Assembly: GCA_003151335.1 (NCBI GenBank)
Contig: PLXE01000094.1
Coordinates: forward strand, 27,910-91,909
Source: Acidobacteriaceae bacterium
GTDB taxonomy: Bacteria; Acidobacteriota; Terriglobia; Terriglobales; Acidobacteriaceae
Length of the DNA: 64,000 nucleotides
Reading direction: 5' to 3'
A program made the position numbers and the translations under genes. Below, piece after piece: positions 1-7,761 of this stretch. The stretch's first letter is position 1, and every line of letters begins with the position of its first letter. The notes under the pieces were generated by a model that saw only the letters and a list, made by a program, of their open reading frames with translations, searched no databases and was not told the origin of the DNA.

Positions 1-920
1 AGAGGTATGGTCCACCAGCCTCGATGCTGCTGTATGTCCGTGATCCAATAACAGATCGCCAGGCACAGCAGCGCGCATCCCGCCGTAAACAACACGTACG
101 AACTGGTCCACAGGTTCTTGTTGAAGGGAAACCAGATGCTCCAAACCTCACCGGCAACCAGCGCAGTCGCACCCGCGGCAAACATTCTCGCCATCTTTTG
201 TGTTGGATTGTGCTTCGAGCCCAGCCACTCCCCTGTCAGAACGCCGCACAGCGTGGTAGCAATCGCCGGCAAAGTGCTGAGCAGGCCCTCGGGATCGCGC
301 GTTCCTTCGTACAGGTGGCCCATCATCAGCTTCCGGTCGAGGTATGCCGCGAGGTTGGCGTTGGGGTCAAGAAAGGCCATATCGCGGCCGGGCACTCCGT
401 ATCCGGGCACTGGCACATATCGCATCAGCAGCCAGTAGCCCACCAGCAGGGCAGCAATCCAAAGCGCGCGGGCATAGGTCTTGCAGTAGAGCGTAATCAT
501 CGCGGCGGCGAAGTAGGCGAGCGCTATGCGTTGCAAAACGCCGGGGATTCTCCATGTCGCGAGATGGAAGGAGGGGAAGCCATTCAACAGCAGTCCGAGA
601 GTGAAGATCGTCACGCTACGCTTGAACGCGTGCCAGACCAGCGATCGAGTGGAATCCCCGCGTCTCAGTCCCGATCGAAAGGAAAGCACGAGCGAAACGC
701 CGACAATAAAGAGGAAGAAGGGGAAAATCAGGTCGGTTGGGGTCCACCCGTTCCATTTCGCGTGCCGCAGCGGCCAATAGGAAGCACTGTTTCCCGGGTT
801 GTTGACCAGGATCATGGCCGCGATGGTGGCGCCACGAAATACGTCCAGCGAGAACAGCCGCGCAGACGTTTCTGGTGCCTTCGCCACCTCAGTTGAAATC
901 GCAATACTGGTTGCAGTCAT
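1..920 (-). CDS. HGSNAT/YeiB-like membrane acyltransferase, 3' end cut by window edge
   Basis: Reading the minus strand from the ATG at 920 gives an open frame that runs off the window, about 306 codons without a stop. It begins MTATSIAISTEVAK and soon reaches RLFSLDVFRGATIAAMILVN, then WTPTDLIFPFFLFIVGVSLV. This is the N-terminal signature of the heparan-alpha-glucosaminide N-acetyltransferase/DUF5009 (YeiB-related) acyltransferase family. Repeated hydrophobic segments follow, matching a polytopic inner-membrane protein. Family members transfer acyl groups across the membrane to sugars; the substrate here is unknown. Because the gene is cut, its C-terminal segments and neighbours cannot be judged. 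Confidence 0.85.
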   Translation of the reverse strand, partial: MTATSIAISTEVAKAPETSARLFSLDVFRGATIAAMILVNNPGNSASYWPLRHAKWNGWTPTDLIFPFFLFIVGVSLVLSFRSGLRRGDSTRSLVWHAFKRSVTIFTLGLLLNGFPSFHLATWRIPGVLQRIALAYFAAAMITLYCKTYARALWIAALLVGYWLLMRYVPVPGYGVPGRDMAFLDPNANLAAYLDRKLMMGHLYEGTRDPEGLLSTLPAIATTLCGVLTGEWLGSKHNPTQKMARMFAAGATALVAGEVWSIWFPFNKNLWTSSYVLFTAGCALLCLAICYWITDIQQHRGWWTIP

Positions 921-1057
921 AAGCAGACGCGACTGTACCTTAGAAACTCGAAACTGAGAGTATGACAGTGGACTGGCTTGCGTCGAGATGAATTGATCTT
1001 CTTGTAGTGGACTATTGAGTACTTCAAGAGTAATGTCCGACTGCGCGATTTCTGAGT

Positions 1058-1158
1058 TGTCATCACGAACGGCCTTGGCCGTGAGGGATCTGCTGTTTTC
1101 CCCTGCGTCGTTACAGGCAGCAAACAACAGCAGATTCCTCGCTTCGCTCGTAATGACA
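1058..1158. repeat. 101-bp imperfect inverted repeat (REP-like)
   Basis: The left arm starts TGTCATCACGAACG and continues to GAGGGATCTGCTGTT. The right arm, read in reverse complement, starts TGTCATTACGAGCG and continues to GAGGAATCTGCTGTT. The whole unit can therefore fold into one long hairpin. The layout resembles dispersed palindromic repeats of many bacterial genomes; no second copy was seen in this window. Confidence 0.55.
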
Positions 1159-1253
1159 ATCCCAGGACGAAGCGTCAATTCCAACCCACCCGCCGATTCG
1201 TTCCAGCTTGACTAGTCGCCCCTTTCGGCGGCGAAGATGGGTTTCTGTTGTAC

Positions 1254-1269
1254 TGTCCGAAACTGGACA
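1254..1269. promoter_or_regulatory. Palindromic site TGTCC-N6-GGACA (candidate NtrC-type activator site)
   Basis: TGTCCGAAACTGGACA has 5-bp perfect arms around a 6-bp spacer. It lies about 120 bp upstream of the predicted sigma-54 start, the usual distance for an enhancer bound by an NtrC-type protein. A further GGGGACA half-site follows near 1283. The operon encodes such an activator (6340-7761), so autoregulation is an attractive inference. Confidence 0.4.
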
Positions 1270-1361
1270 TTACAATCCGTGTGGGGACACAGCCTCTCAC
1301 CCCAGAGAACGCACCACTCACTTAACTGTCTGAGAACGCGAGAACTAATGCCGACTGAAAG

Positions 1362-1377
1362 TGGTTCTCCAGTTGCA
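1362..1377 (+). promoter_or_regulatory. Sigma-54-like promoter (-24/-12) for export operon
   Basis: TGGTTCTCCAGTTGCA matches the -24 TGG, the C six bases in, and the -12 TTGCA of the sigma-54 consensus TGGCACG-N4-TTGCW with exact 16-nt spacing. The predicted transcript start, about 1388, lies only about 4 nt before the ATG at 1392. The message would then be nearly leaderless, which lowers confidence. Confidence 0.45.
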
Positions 1378-1391
1378 CTTACGAAGGCGTA

Positions 1392-2651
1392 ATGGATATT
1401 GCCCGTCCTGAATTGAAGCGTCAAAAGCGCCGCCGGCAAATTCTGTGGGCCAGTGTTGCGGTTGCGGTTTTGATCGGCGTCACTGTCGGCATCTCGCGGC
1501 TGAAGCCTGCCTCCCCGACCGTTGATCGCAGCACCATTTGGACCGACACCGTGAAGCGGGGTTCCATGCTCCGGCAAGTGCGCGGTCTGGGCACTCTGAT
1601 CCCCAGTCATGAGGATGTCCGACAAATTCCCGCCGAGACCGAAGCGACGGTCATCCGAATCGTCAAACTTCCCGGCTCGCTAGTGGAGCCCGACACCGTC
1701 CTGGTGGAGATGAGCAATCCTCAACTCGAGCAGGAGGCGCTGGACGCACAGCTGCAGGTGAAGGCGGCCGAAGCCGAGTACCAGAGCCTGAAGGTAAAGC
1801 TCGACAGCGACCTGATGACGCAAAAAGCCGGAGCTGCAACGGTCAACGCCGACTATGCCGAGGCGCAGCGTCAGGCGCAAACCGATAAAGCGCTCTATGA
1901 TCTTGGCGTAATTTCCGGTTTGGCCGCCAAGGCTTCCGCGGGCAAGGCCCAGGAACTGGTCACACGCAATGACATCGAAGATCAGCGCTTACAGATTAAT
2001 CAGAAGGCCATCGCTTCCCAGTTGGCCGTGCAACAAGCCAAGGTGGAACAAATGCGCGCCCTGGCCGACCTCAAGCAGAAACAGATGCAGCGCCTGAAAG
2101 TTCAAGCCGGGGTTGCGGGCGTCCTGGTGGATTTGCCGTTGCAGGTCGGTCAGCACGTGCTACCGGGAGCCGAGCTGGCAAGGATTGTGCAACCGAACCA
2201 CCTTATGGCTGAGCTGAAGATTCCGGAGACGCAGGCGCGTGATGTCCAGATCGGCGAGCCCGCATCGGTGGATACCCACAACGGGGTGATACCCGGTGAA
2301 GTAAGCCGCGTCGATCCCGGCGTGCAGAATGGCACAGTAACGGTCGATGTGAAGTTGACTGGCGAATTACCCAAAGGTGCGCGGCCCGATCTGAGCGTGG
2401 ATGGCACCATCGACCTGGAGCGACTGGAGAACGTGCTCTACGTCGGGCGTCCGGCTTTCGGTCAGGAAACCAGTACGGTTTCCATGTTCAAGCTTGATCC
2501 CGACGGCAAGGCAGCGACGCGGGTGCAGGTGAAGACCGGGCGCGCCTCGGTGAACCTGATTCAAATCAATTCCGGACTCCGCCAGGGCGATACCGTCATT
2601 CTTTCCGATATGTCGCGGTGGGACAACACCGACCGCGTGCGGCTGGAGTAG
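1392..2651 (+). CDS. HlyD/MacA-type periplasmic adaptor protein
   Basis: This 419-aa membrane-fusion protein has one N-terminal anchor (about residues 17-36, after a basic RQKRRR stretch). A first biotinyl-lipoyl half follows, then a long alpha-helical hairpin rich in Q, A and K (about 110-235). The second lipoyl half is AGVAGVLVDLPLQVGQHVLPG, followed by a beta-barrel and a membrane-proximal domain. Such adaptors link an inner-membrane ABC pump to a TolC channel. It is first in a run with two ABC ATPases and a TolC, which supports that role. No FtsX/MacB permease lies beside it. The cargo is unknown. Confidence 0.88.
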   Translation: MDIARPELKRQKRRRQILWASVAVAVLIGVTVGISRLKPASPTVDRSTIWTDTVKRGSMLRQVRGLGTLIPSHEDVRQIPAETEATVIRIVKLPGSLVEPDTVLVEMSNPQLEQEALDAQLQVKAAEAEYQSLKVKLDSDLMTQKAGAATVNADYAEAQRQAQTDKALYDLGVISGLAAKASAGKAQELVTRNDIEDQRLQINQKAIASQLAVQQAKVEQMRALADLKQKQMQRLKVQAGVAGVLVDLPLQVGQHVLPGAELARIVQPNHLMAELKIPETQARDVQIGEPASVDTHNGVIPGEVSRVDPGVQNGTVTVDVKLTGELPKGARPDLSVDGTIDLERLENVLYVGRPAFGQETSTVSMFKLDPDGKAATRVQVKTGRASVNLIQINSGLRQGDTVILSDMSRWDNTDRVRLE

Positions 2652-2662
2652 GGAATGCCGCT

Positions 2663-2797
2663 ATTCGCCATTCGCTTTTCGCCTTTTGCTTTTCGGATTG
2701 AAGTGAGGGGTTCGCGTGACGGCGGACGGGTGTTAAAGAAAACAAGCAGGGACGATGCGAGACTCCAGTAGCGAAAAGCGAACTGCGACTAGCGATC
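2663..2797. repeat. Heptamer-array locus L1
   Basis: The left array is five 7-mers (ATTCGCC ATTCGCT TTTCGCC TTTTGCT TTTCGGA, 2663-2697). The right array is four inverted 7-mers (AGCGAAA AGCGAAC TGCGACT AGCGATC, 2770-2797). The arrays are complementary and flank a 72-bp spacer between the adaptor gene and the first ATPase. It belongs to a family of at least eight loci in this window. Confidence 0.7.
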
Positions 2798-2810
2798 AAA
2801 GGATCACAAC

Positions 2811-3533
2811 ATGAGCGATGCAGCAACTCCGCTAATTGAGATTGAAAATCTCACCAAGGTTTTTTACACCGATGAAGTCGAGACCCACGCCCTGGCTGGG
2901 GTTCATCTCATGGTGCGCAAAGGCGAGTATGTCGCCATGTCCGGGCCCTCGGGCTGCGGCAAGTCAACCTTGCTCTCCATTATCGGGCTGCTCGACACCC
3001 CGACTGCCGGCGACTACAAACTGAACGGGCAGCCGGTCGCGAACCTGGATTTCGCCGATCGCTCGCGTATTCGCAATCGCGAAATCGGATTCATCTTCCA
3101 GAGCTTTAACCTCATCGGCGATCTCACGGTGTATGAGAACGTCGAGCTGCCGTTGACCTATCGCGACGGCATGCCCGCGGCCGAGCGCAAACGCCGGGTG
3201 GTGGAATCGCTGGAACGCGTCGGCATGGCCCACCGGCTGCGGCATTATCCCTCGCAATTGTCTGGCGGTCAGCAGCAGCGTGTCGCGGTGGCAAGAGCGC
3301 TGGCCGGTTCACCTTCCATCCTGCTGGCCGACGAGCCTACCGGGAACCTCGACTCGCGTAATGGCGAAGCGGTGATGGAGTTGCTGCAAAAGCTCCATCG
3401 CGAAGGCGCCACCATTTGCATGGTGACCCACGATCCGCGTTTCGCCGCGCATGCGGAGCGCGAAATCCACTTGTTTGACGGCAAGGTTGTCGCCGAGGAA
3501 GAGTTACGCAGACTAATGCAGGAGACGCAGTAA
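2811..3533 (+). CDS. ABC transporter ATP-binding protein (MacB/LolD type)
   Basis: This 240-aa stand-alone ATPase has Walker A GPSGCGKST (about residues 44-52), signature LSGGQQQRVAVARAL, Walker B ILLADEPTGNLDS and switch histidine MVTHD. The layout is that of the LolD/MacB-N/FtsE group, which drives FtsX-type permeases in export or envelope remodelling. It follows the adaptor gene across heptamer locus L1 and precedes a second ATPase. All catalytic motifs are intact. Its permease partner is not in this operon. Confidence 0.92.
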   Translation: MSDAATPLIEIENLTKVFYTDEVETHALAGVHLMVRKGEYVAMSGPSGCGKSTLLSIIGLLDTPTAGDYKLNGQPVANLDFADRSRIRNREIGFIFQSFNLIGDLTVYENVELPLTYRDGMPAAERKRRVVESLERVGMAHRLRHYPSQLSGGQQQRVAVARALAGSPSILLADEPTGNLDSRNGEAVMELLQKLHREGATICMVTHDPRFAAHAEREIHLFDGKVVAEEELRRLMQETQ

Positions 3534-3650
3534 GCAACTAGCAGTGAGCAATGAGCAATTAGCAGCTAGCAATTAGTGTTTGGGAAATGCCGAATCGAGA
3601 ACCTGCGCTCGGATCGCTAGTTGCTAATTGCTAGTTGCTAGTTGCTAACC
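3533..3650. repeat. Heptamer-array locus L2
   Basis: The left array is six 7-mers of AGCAATT type (3533-3576). The right array is five 7-mers of GCTAGTT type (3616-3650), its reverse complement. The spacer is about 40 bp. The locus fills the whole gap between the two ATPase genes and touches both the stop codon of the first and the start region of the second. Confidence 0.75.
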
Positions 3651-3653
3651 ATC

Positions 3654-4364
3654 ATGATCCAACTCAACAATGTCGAACGCAGCTACAAAACCGGCGCAGG
3701 CCAGACCTGGGTATTGCGTCGTATTGACCTCACGATCCGCGAAGGCGAATTTGTCACGGTCATGGGGCCGTCGGGCGCAGGCAAGTCATCGCTGCTGAAT
3801 GTGCTGGCTCTGCTCGACGATCAATGGGCGGGGGAGTACTGGTTTCGTGAGGAAGCCGTACATGCGATGAAGCGCAAAGAGCGCAGCGAACTGGCCAAGC
3901 GCAATGTCGGAATGGTCTTTCAGAGTTACCACCTGCTCGACGACCTGACAGTGCAGGAGAACATCGATCTTCCTCTGTCATACAAGGACATCCCACGCAG
4001 TCAGAGACAAGGCATGGTGGCCGAAACCCTCGATCATTTCCAGATCGTCGCCAAGAAGGACCTATATCCCAACCAGCTTTCCGGCGGACAGCAGCAGTTG
4101 GTAGGCGTCGCCCGGGCGGTCATTCACAAGCCGGCCCTGTTGCTGGCGGACGAACCAACCGGCAATCTGCATTCCAGCCAGGCCAAGGAAATCATGGAGC
4201 TGTTCACACAACTGAATCGCGAAGGAACGACCATCGTGCAAGTCACGCACTCCGAGGTTAACGCGTCGTATGGAACCCGTACCATCCAAATGCGCGACGG
4301 ATGGCTGGTGGGCGACACCGCGAATCCAGCGCTCGCGCCGAGCGGGGAGGCGGTCCGTTCATGA
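3654..4364 (+). CDS. ABC transporter ATP-binding protein with variant D-loop
   Basis: This 236-aa MacB/LolD-type ATPase starts at the ATG at 3654; an in-frame TTG at 3642 lies in the repeat. It has Walker A GPSGAGKSS, signature LSGGQQQ and Walker B LLLADEPTGNL, with the switch histidine in VQVTHSE. Two departures stand out. The residue after QQ is Leu rather than Arg (QQLVGVARA), and the D-loop reads GNLHS instead of GNLDS. Paired with the first ATPase it could form a heterodimer with unequal sites; this is inference. Its stop codon overlaps the TolC start as ATGA. Confidence 0.9.
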   Translation: MIQLNNVERSYKTGAGQTWVLRRIDLTIREGEFVTVMGPSGAGKSSLLNVLALLDDQWAGEYWFREEAVHAMKRKERSELAKRNVGMVFQSYHLLDDLTVQENIDLPLSYKDIPRSQRQGMVAETLDHFQIVAKKDLYPNQLSGGQQQLVGVARAVIHKPALLLADEPTGNLHSSQAKEIMELFTQLNREGTTIVQVTHSEVNASYGTRTIQMRDGWLVGDTANPALAPSGEAVRS

Positions 4365-6328
4365 TGCAGCGTCTTTTCAAGTCGCCGATGCTGGCGCTTT
4401 TTCTCTGTGGTTTGCTGGTGGGCGCTCAAGCGCAGACCCAAGCGCCCGCTGGTGCGGCCCCCGGGCCGATGCCGAATGCGCCGACTCCGCAGCCATCCAA
4501 TTCGACGGCGCCGGCACAGCTTTCCATACACACCCCCACTCGCCTGGCGATTCCCCATTCGCATAACCCGTTCGACGCCTATGCGCCGAGCCAGGTACCC
4601 GAGCCGAATTTGCGAAACTCGTCGCGCATTGACCGTCTCATCCGCGACGGCAAGCTGTATATCTCGTTGCAGGACGCCATCGCCCTGGCGCTGGAAAACA
4701 ACCTCGATCTGGCCATCGCCCGCTATAACCTGCCCATCGCCGACACCGATATTCAGAGAACCAAGGCTGGCGCTTCCTTCCGCGGCGTCAACACCGGTGT
4801 CGTGGGAGGCACTCCGGGCGGTGGTGTGGGTGGCTTCGGAACGGGCGCACCGGGCGCAGGAGCCGGCGGCACGACCGGAGGCGCGGGAGGAGCGGGAGCA
4901 GGCGCTGCCGGTCTGGTGCAGTCCACCCTGGGCGCAGGAACTCCAGTGCAGTCGTATGACCCAACCGTGGGCGTCATTAGCGGCTTGGAACATCAAACGA
5001 CGCCGCTTGCCAACCTGCAGATCTATGGCGTTCCACAGCTGCAATTAAACACCGCGCAGGTGAACGTCAATTACATACAATCGTTTCCCACCGGTACGAC
5101 CTTCTTGTTCGAGGTGGACAACAACCGGCAAGCCACGAACAGTATTTTCAGCAGCCTGAGCCCGCAACTGGGAACCTATTACCGCGCACAATTCACGCAA
5201 CAACTCCTGGCGGGATTTGGGACCGGCCCTAATCTGCGCTTCTTGCGCATCGCGCGCAACAACAAGAAGATCTCCGACATCGCGTTCAAGAACCAGGTGA
5301 TCGCAACGGTCACGCAGATTGCCAACATCTATTGGGACCTGGTGAGCGCCTACGAAGAGGAGCGGGTGAACCAACAGTCGTTCGCGTTTGCCCAGCAGAG
5401 TTTGGGAAACGCCCAGAAGCAGCTACAACTAGAGGCAATTCCCGCCATGGACGTCATGCGCGCCGAGGCCGAGGTATCCAAGCGCGATCAGGGCCTGACC
5501 GTCGCCAAGACAAACTTGCAGTTGCAGGAATCGTTGATCAAGAATGCGCTCACCAAGAACCTGGACGATCCAGCGCTGGAATCGATGCCGGTAATTCCTA
5601 CTGACCGGCTGGAACCAACGGATACGGTCCCCGACAAATCAACCCAGGACCTGATCACGATGGCATTGCAAGACCGCCCGGAGCTCTCGGAAACGCAGAT
5701 TGATCTGCAGAACCGCCAGATCAGCCGCCAGGCGGCCAAGAACGCACTGCTGCCAACGCTTGCCCTGGTGGGCTTCTACGGCGGCACGGGCCTGGCGGGA
5801 GAATTGAATCCGTTTTACTATCTGACTCCCAATACCACGACTGCGCCTTGTTGTTTTGGGGGAGCTTTCGGCAACGCGTTCAACAATTCGGCGCCGGATT
5901 ATTTTGTGGGCCTTAACCTGACCCTCCCCATCCGTAATCGAGTTGCCAAGGCCGACCAATATCGTTCGGAGTTGGAGTACCGTCAGTCCGAGTTGCGCCT
6001 GCAGCAGTTGAAGAAACAAATTCGCATCGAAGTGCGCAACGCGCAATACGCTCTTGAGCAGGGCCGAGCTCGGGTGCAAGCGGCGAAAAAAGCGCGCGAT
6101 CTGGCGGACAAGACGTTTACCATCATGCAGAAAGAGCAGACGCTGGGCGCAGGATCGAGCTTCCAGACCTTGACCGCGCAGCGCGATCTCGCGGTTGCCG
6201 AACTCGATCTGGTGAATGCCACCACGGCTTACCAAAAGTCCAAGCTCGAACTGGAACGGGCCACCGGAACCACTCTGGAAGATAATGGCATTCAGATCCA
6301 GGACGCGGTGAACGGCACTGCGCCCTGA
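4361..6328 (+). CDS. TolC-family outer-membrane efflux protein with Gly-rich insert
   Basis: The 655-aa protein starts at 4361, where ATGA overlaps the ATPase stop, and has a signal peptide ending near GLLVGAQA. A Pro-rich linker comes first. Two TolC coiled-coil repeats follow (for example LQDAIALALENNLDLAIARYN and the segment before LTKNLDDPALESMP). It is longer than typical TolC (about 470 aa), mainly through the N-terminal linker and a Gly/Ala/Thr-rich low-complexity stretch at about residues 143-190. It should form the outer-membrane duct for the pump encoded just upstream. Confidence 0.88.
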   Translation: MMQRLFKSPMLALFLCGLLVGAQAQTQAPAGAAPGPMPNAPTPQPSNSTAPAQLSIHTPTRLAIPHSHNPFDAYAPSQVPEPNLRNSSRIDRLIRDGKLYISLQDAIALALENNLDLAIARYNLPIADTDIQRTKAGASFRGVNTGVVGGTPGGGVGGFGTGAPGAGAGGTTGGAGGAGAGAAGLVQSTLGAGTPVQSYDPTVGVISGLEHQTTPLANLQIYGVPQLQLNTAQVNVNYIQSFPTGTTFLFEVDNNRQATNSIFSSLSPQLGTYYRAQFTQQLLAGFGTGPNLRFLRIARNNKKISDIAFKNQVIATVTQIANIYWDLVSAYEEERVNQQSFAFAQQSLGNAQKQLQLEAIPAMDVMRAEAEVSKRDQGLTVAKTNLQLQESLIKNALTKNLDDPALESMPVIPTDRLEPTDTVPDKSTQDLITMALQDRPELSETQIDLQNRQISRQAAKNALLPTLALVGFYGGTGLAGELNPFYYLTPNTTTAPCCFGGAFGNAFNNSAPDYFVGLNLTLPIRNRVAKADQYRSELEYRQSELRLQQLKKQIRIEVRNAQYALEQGRARVQAAKKARDLADKTFTIMQKEQTLGAGSSFQTLTAQRDLAVAELDLVNATTAYQKSKLELERATGTTLEDNGIQIQDAVNGTAP

Positions 6329-6339
6329 CGGAGAGCACG

Positions 6340-7761
6340 TTGCCCAAGACGCAAAGCCAGGGAACTGCGGGAATGTTAGATTCTGCCGCCGCGACACGCG
6401 AGCGGCAGAAAGCAGGCCGCATTCTTGCGGCTGATGACCAACCGCACATTCTCGAAGCGATCGAACTGCTGCTCCGTCCCGAGGGCTTTGCAGTTGATAC
6501 CGCGAAGTCACCGGCAGCGGTGCGGGAATCTCTCGCCAGCGACTTCTACGATGCCGTGCTGATCGACTTGAATTACACTCGCGATACCACCTCGGGTCAG
6601 GAAGGGCTGGACCTGCTCTCCGAGATCGTGGCCTTCGACAGCAGCCTCCCGGTGATCGTGATGACGGCCTGGGGCAACGTTGGGCTGGCTGTCGAGGCCA
6701 TGCGCCGCGGCGCGCGCGATTTCATTCAGAAACCATGGGAAAATGAACGCCTGTTGGCCATCCTGCGCACTCAGGTCGAACTGCATCGCGCTCTGCAACG
6801 CACTCAGCACCTGGAAGCCGAAGCGAAACTACTGCGCGCCGAAGGGCGTCCCCAGTTCATTGCCGCAGCGCCTTCCATGCAGCCGGTCCTGCAGACGATT
6901 GCGCGCATCGGCCCGTCCGACGCCAATGTGCTGGTCACCGGCGAACATGGCACCGGCAAAGAGGTGGTGGCCCAGACTCTACATGTTATGTCGACGAGAG
7001 CTTCGATGCCTCTGGTCGCTGTCAACACTGGCGCGCTGCCCGAGGGCACCTTCGAAAGCGAGTTGTTCGGCCACGTGAAAGGTGCGTTCACCGACGCGCG
7101 TGCCGACCGTATCGGACGTTTTGAATTGGCCGACAATAGCACCATCTTTCTCGATGAGATTGGAAACGTTCCCATGCGGCAGCAGGCCAAACTGCTGCGC
7201 GTGCTGGAGACGGGCGAGATCGAGCGCGTCGGCTCATCCCGGACCAAGCGGATCAACGTGCGCGTCATCTCGGCGACGAATATCGATCTGCAAACCGCTA
7301 TTGCCGCAGGCCAGTTTAGAGAAGACCTGCTCTTCAGGCTGAATACGGTTGAGATTCACATCCCCGCCCTGCGCGAGCGCCGCGAAGATATTGCAGCGCT
7401 GGCGGCACATTTCCTGTCGCGTTATGCGACACGCTATCGCGCGCCGGTGACCGGTTTTGCGGCGCCCGCCCTTCAGACCATGATGCAATATGCGTGGCCA
7501 GGCAACGTGCGCGAACTGGAACACACACTGGAACGCGCGGTGCTGATGTGCCACAGCGGTGAGATTCAAGTCTCCGACCTGGGGCTGAATGTGCAGCACC
7601 CACAGGGACAGAACCTGGAAGAACTCAGCATCGAAGAAGTCGAGGGCATCCTGGTTCGCAAAGCGCTGCAGCGGTTCCACGGCAACGTCAGTCAGGCGGC
7701 TGAGGCCCTGGGCTTGAGCCGTGGCGCTCTCTACCGCCGGATGGAGCGGTATGGGCTCTAG
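6340..7761 (+). CDS. NtrC-family sigma-54-dependent response regulator
   Basis: The 473-aa regulator starts at TTG 6340 with GGAG 7 nt upstream; ATG 6373 is the alternative. It has an N-terminal receiver (ILAADDQPHI; phosphoacceptor DLNYTR; FIQKPW), an AAA+ domain with Walker A GEHGTGKE and Walker B TIFLDEIGN, and a Fis-type helix-turn-helix (NVSQAAEALGLSRGALYRRM). The sigma-54 contact loop reads GAFTDA, not the canonical GAFTGA. It overlaps the sensor kinase by 11 nt and probably pairs with it. The export operon it closes has a sigma-54-like promoter, so it may control its own operon. Confidence 0.93.
   Translation: MPKTQSQGTAGMLDSAAATRERQKAGRILAADDQPHILEAIELLLRPEGFAVDTAKSPAAVRESLASDFYDAVLIDLNYTRDTTSGQEGLDLLSEIVAFDSSLPVIVMTAWGNVGLAVEAMRRGARDFIQKPWENERLLAILRTQVELHRALQRTQHLEAEAKLLRAEGRPQFIAAAPSMQPVLQTIARIGPSDANVLVTGEHGTGKEVVAQTLHVMSTRASMPLVAVNTGALPEGTFESELFGHVKGAFTDARADRIGRFELADNSTIFLDEIGNVPMRQQAKLLRVLETGEIERVGSSRTKRINVRVISATNIDLQTAIAAGQFREDLLFRLNTVEIHIPALRERREDIAALAAHFLSRYATRYRAPVTGFAAPALQTMMQYAWPGNVRELEHTLERAVLMCHSGEIQVSDLGLNVQHPQGQNLEELSIEEVEGILVRKALQRFHGNVSQAAEALGLSRGALYRRMERYGL

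Larger units (their letters stand above)
921..1391. other. Intergenic region with inverted repeat and export-operon promoter
   Basis: This 470-bp divergent spacer separates the acyltransferase from the export operon. It holds a 101-bp imperfect inverted repeat (1058-1158), a TGTCC-N6-GGACA palindrome (1254-1269) and a sigma-54-like promoter (1362-1377). A short pair of heptamers, GAAACTC GAAACTG, lies near 944-957. No convincing gene was seen; the open frames here lack start signals. Confidence 0.6.

Noticed and set aside
24..896. 290-aa plus-strand open frame at the left edge
   Set aside because: It is antisense to the clear acyltransferase frame on the minus strand and has no signal or known motif.
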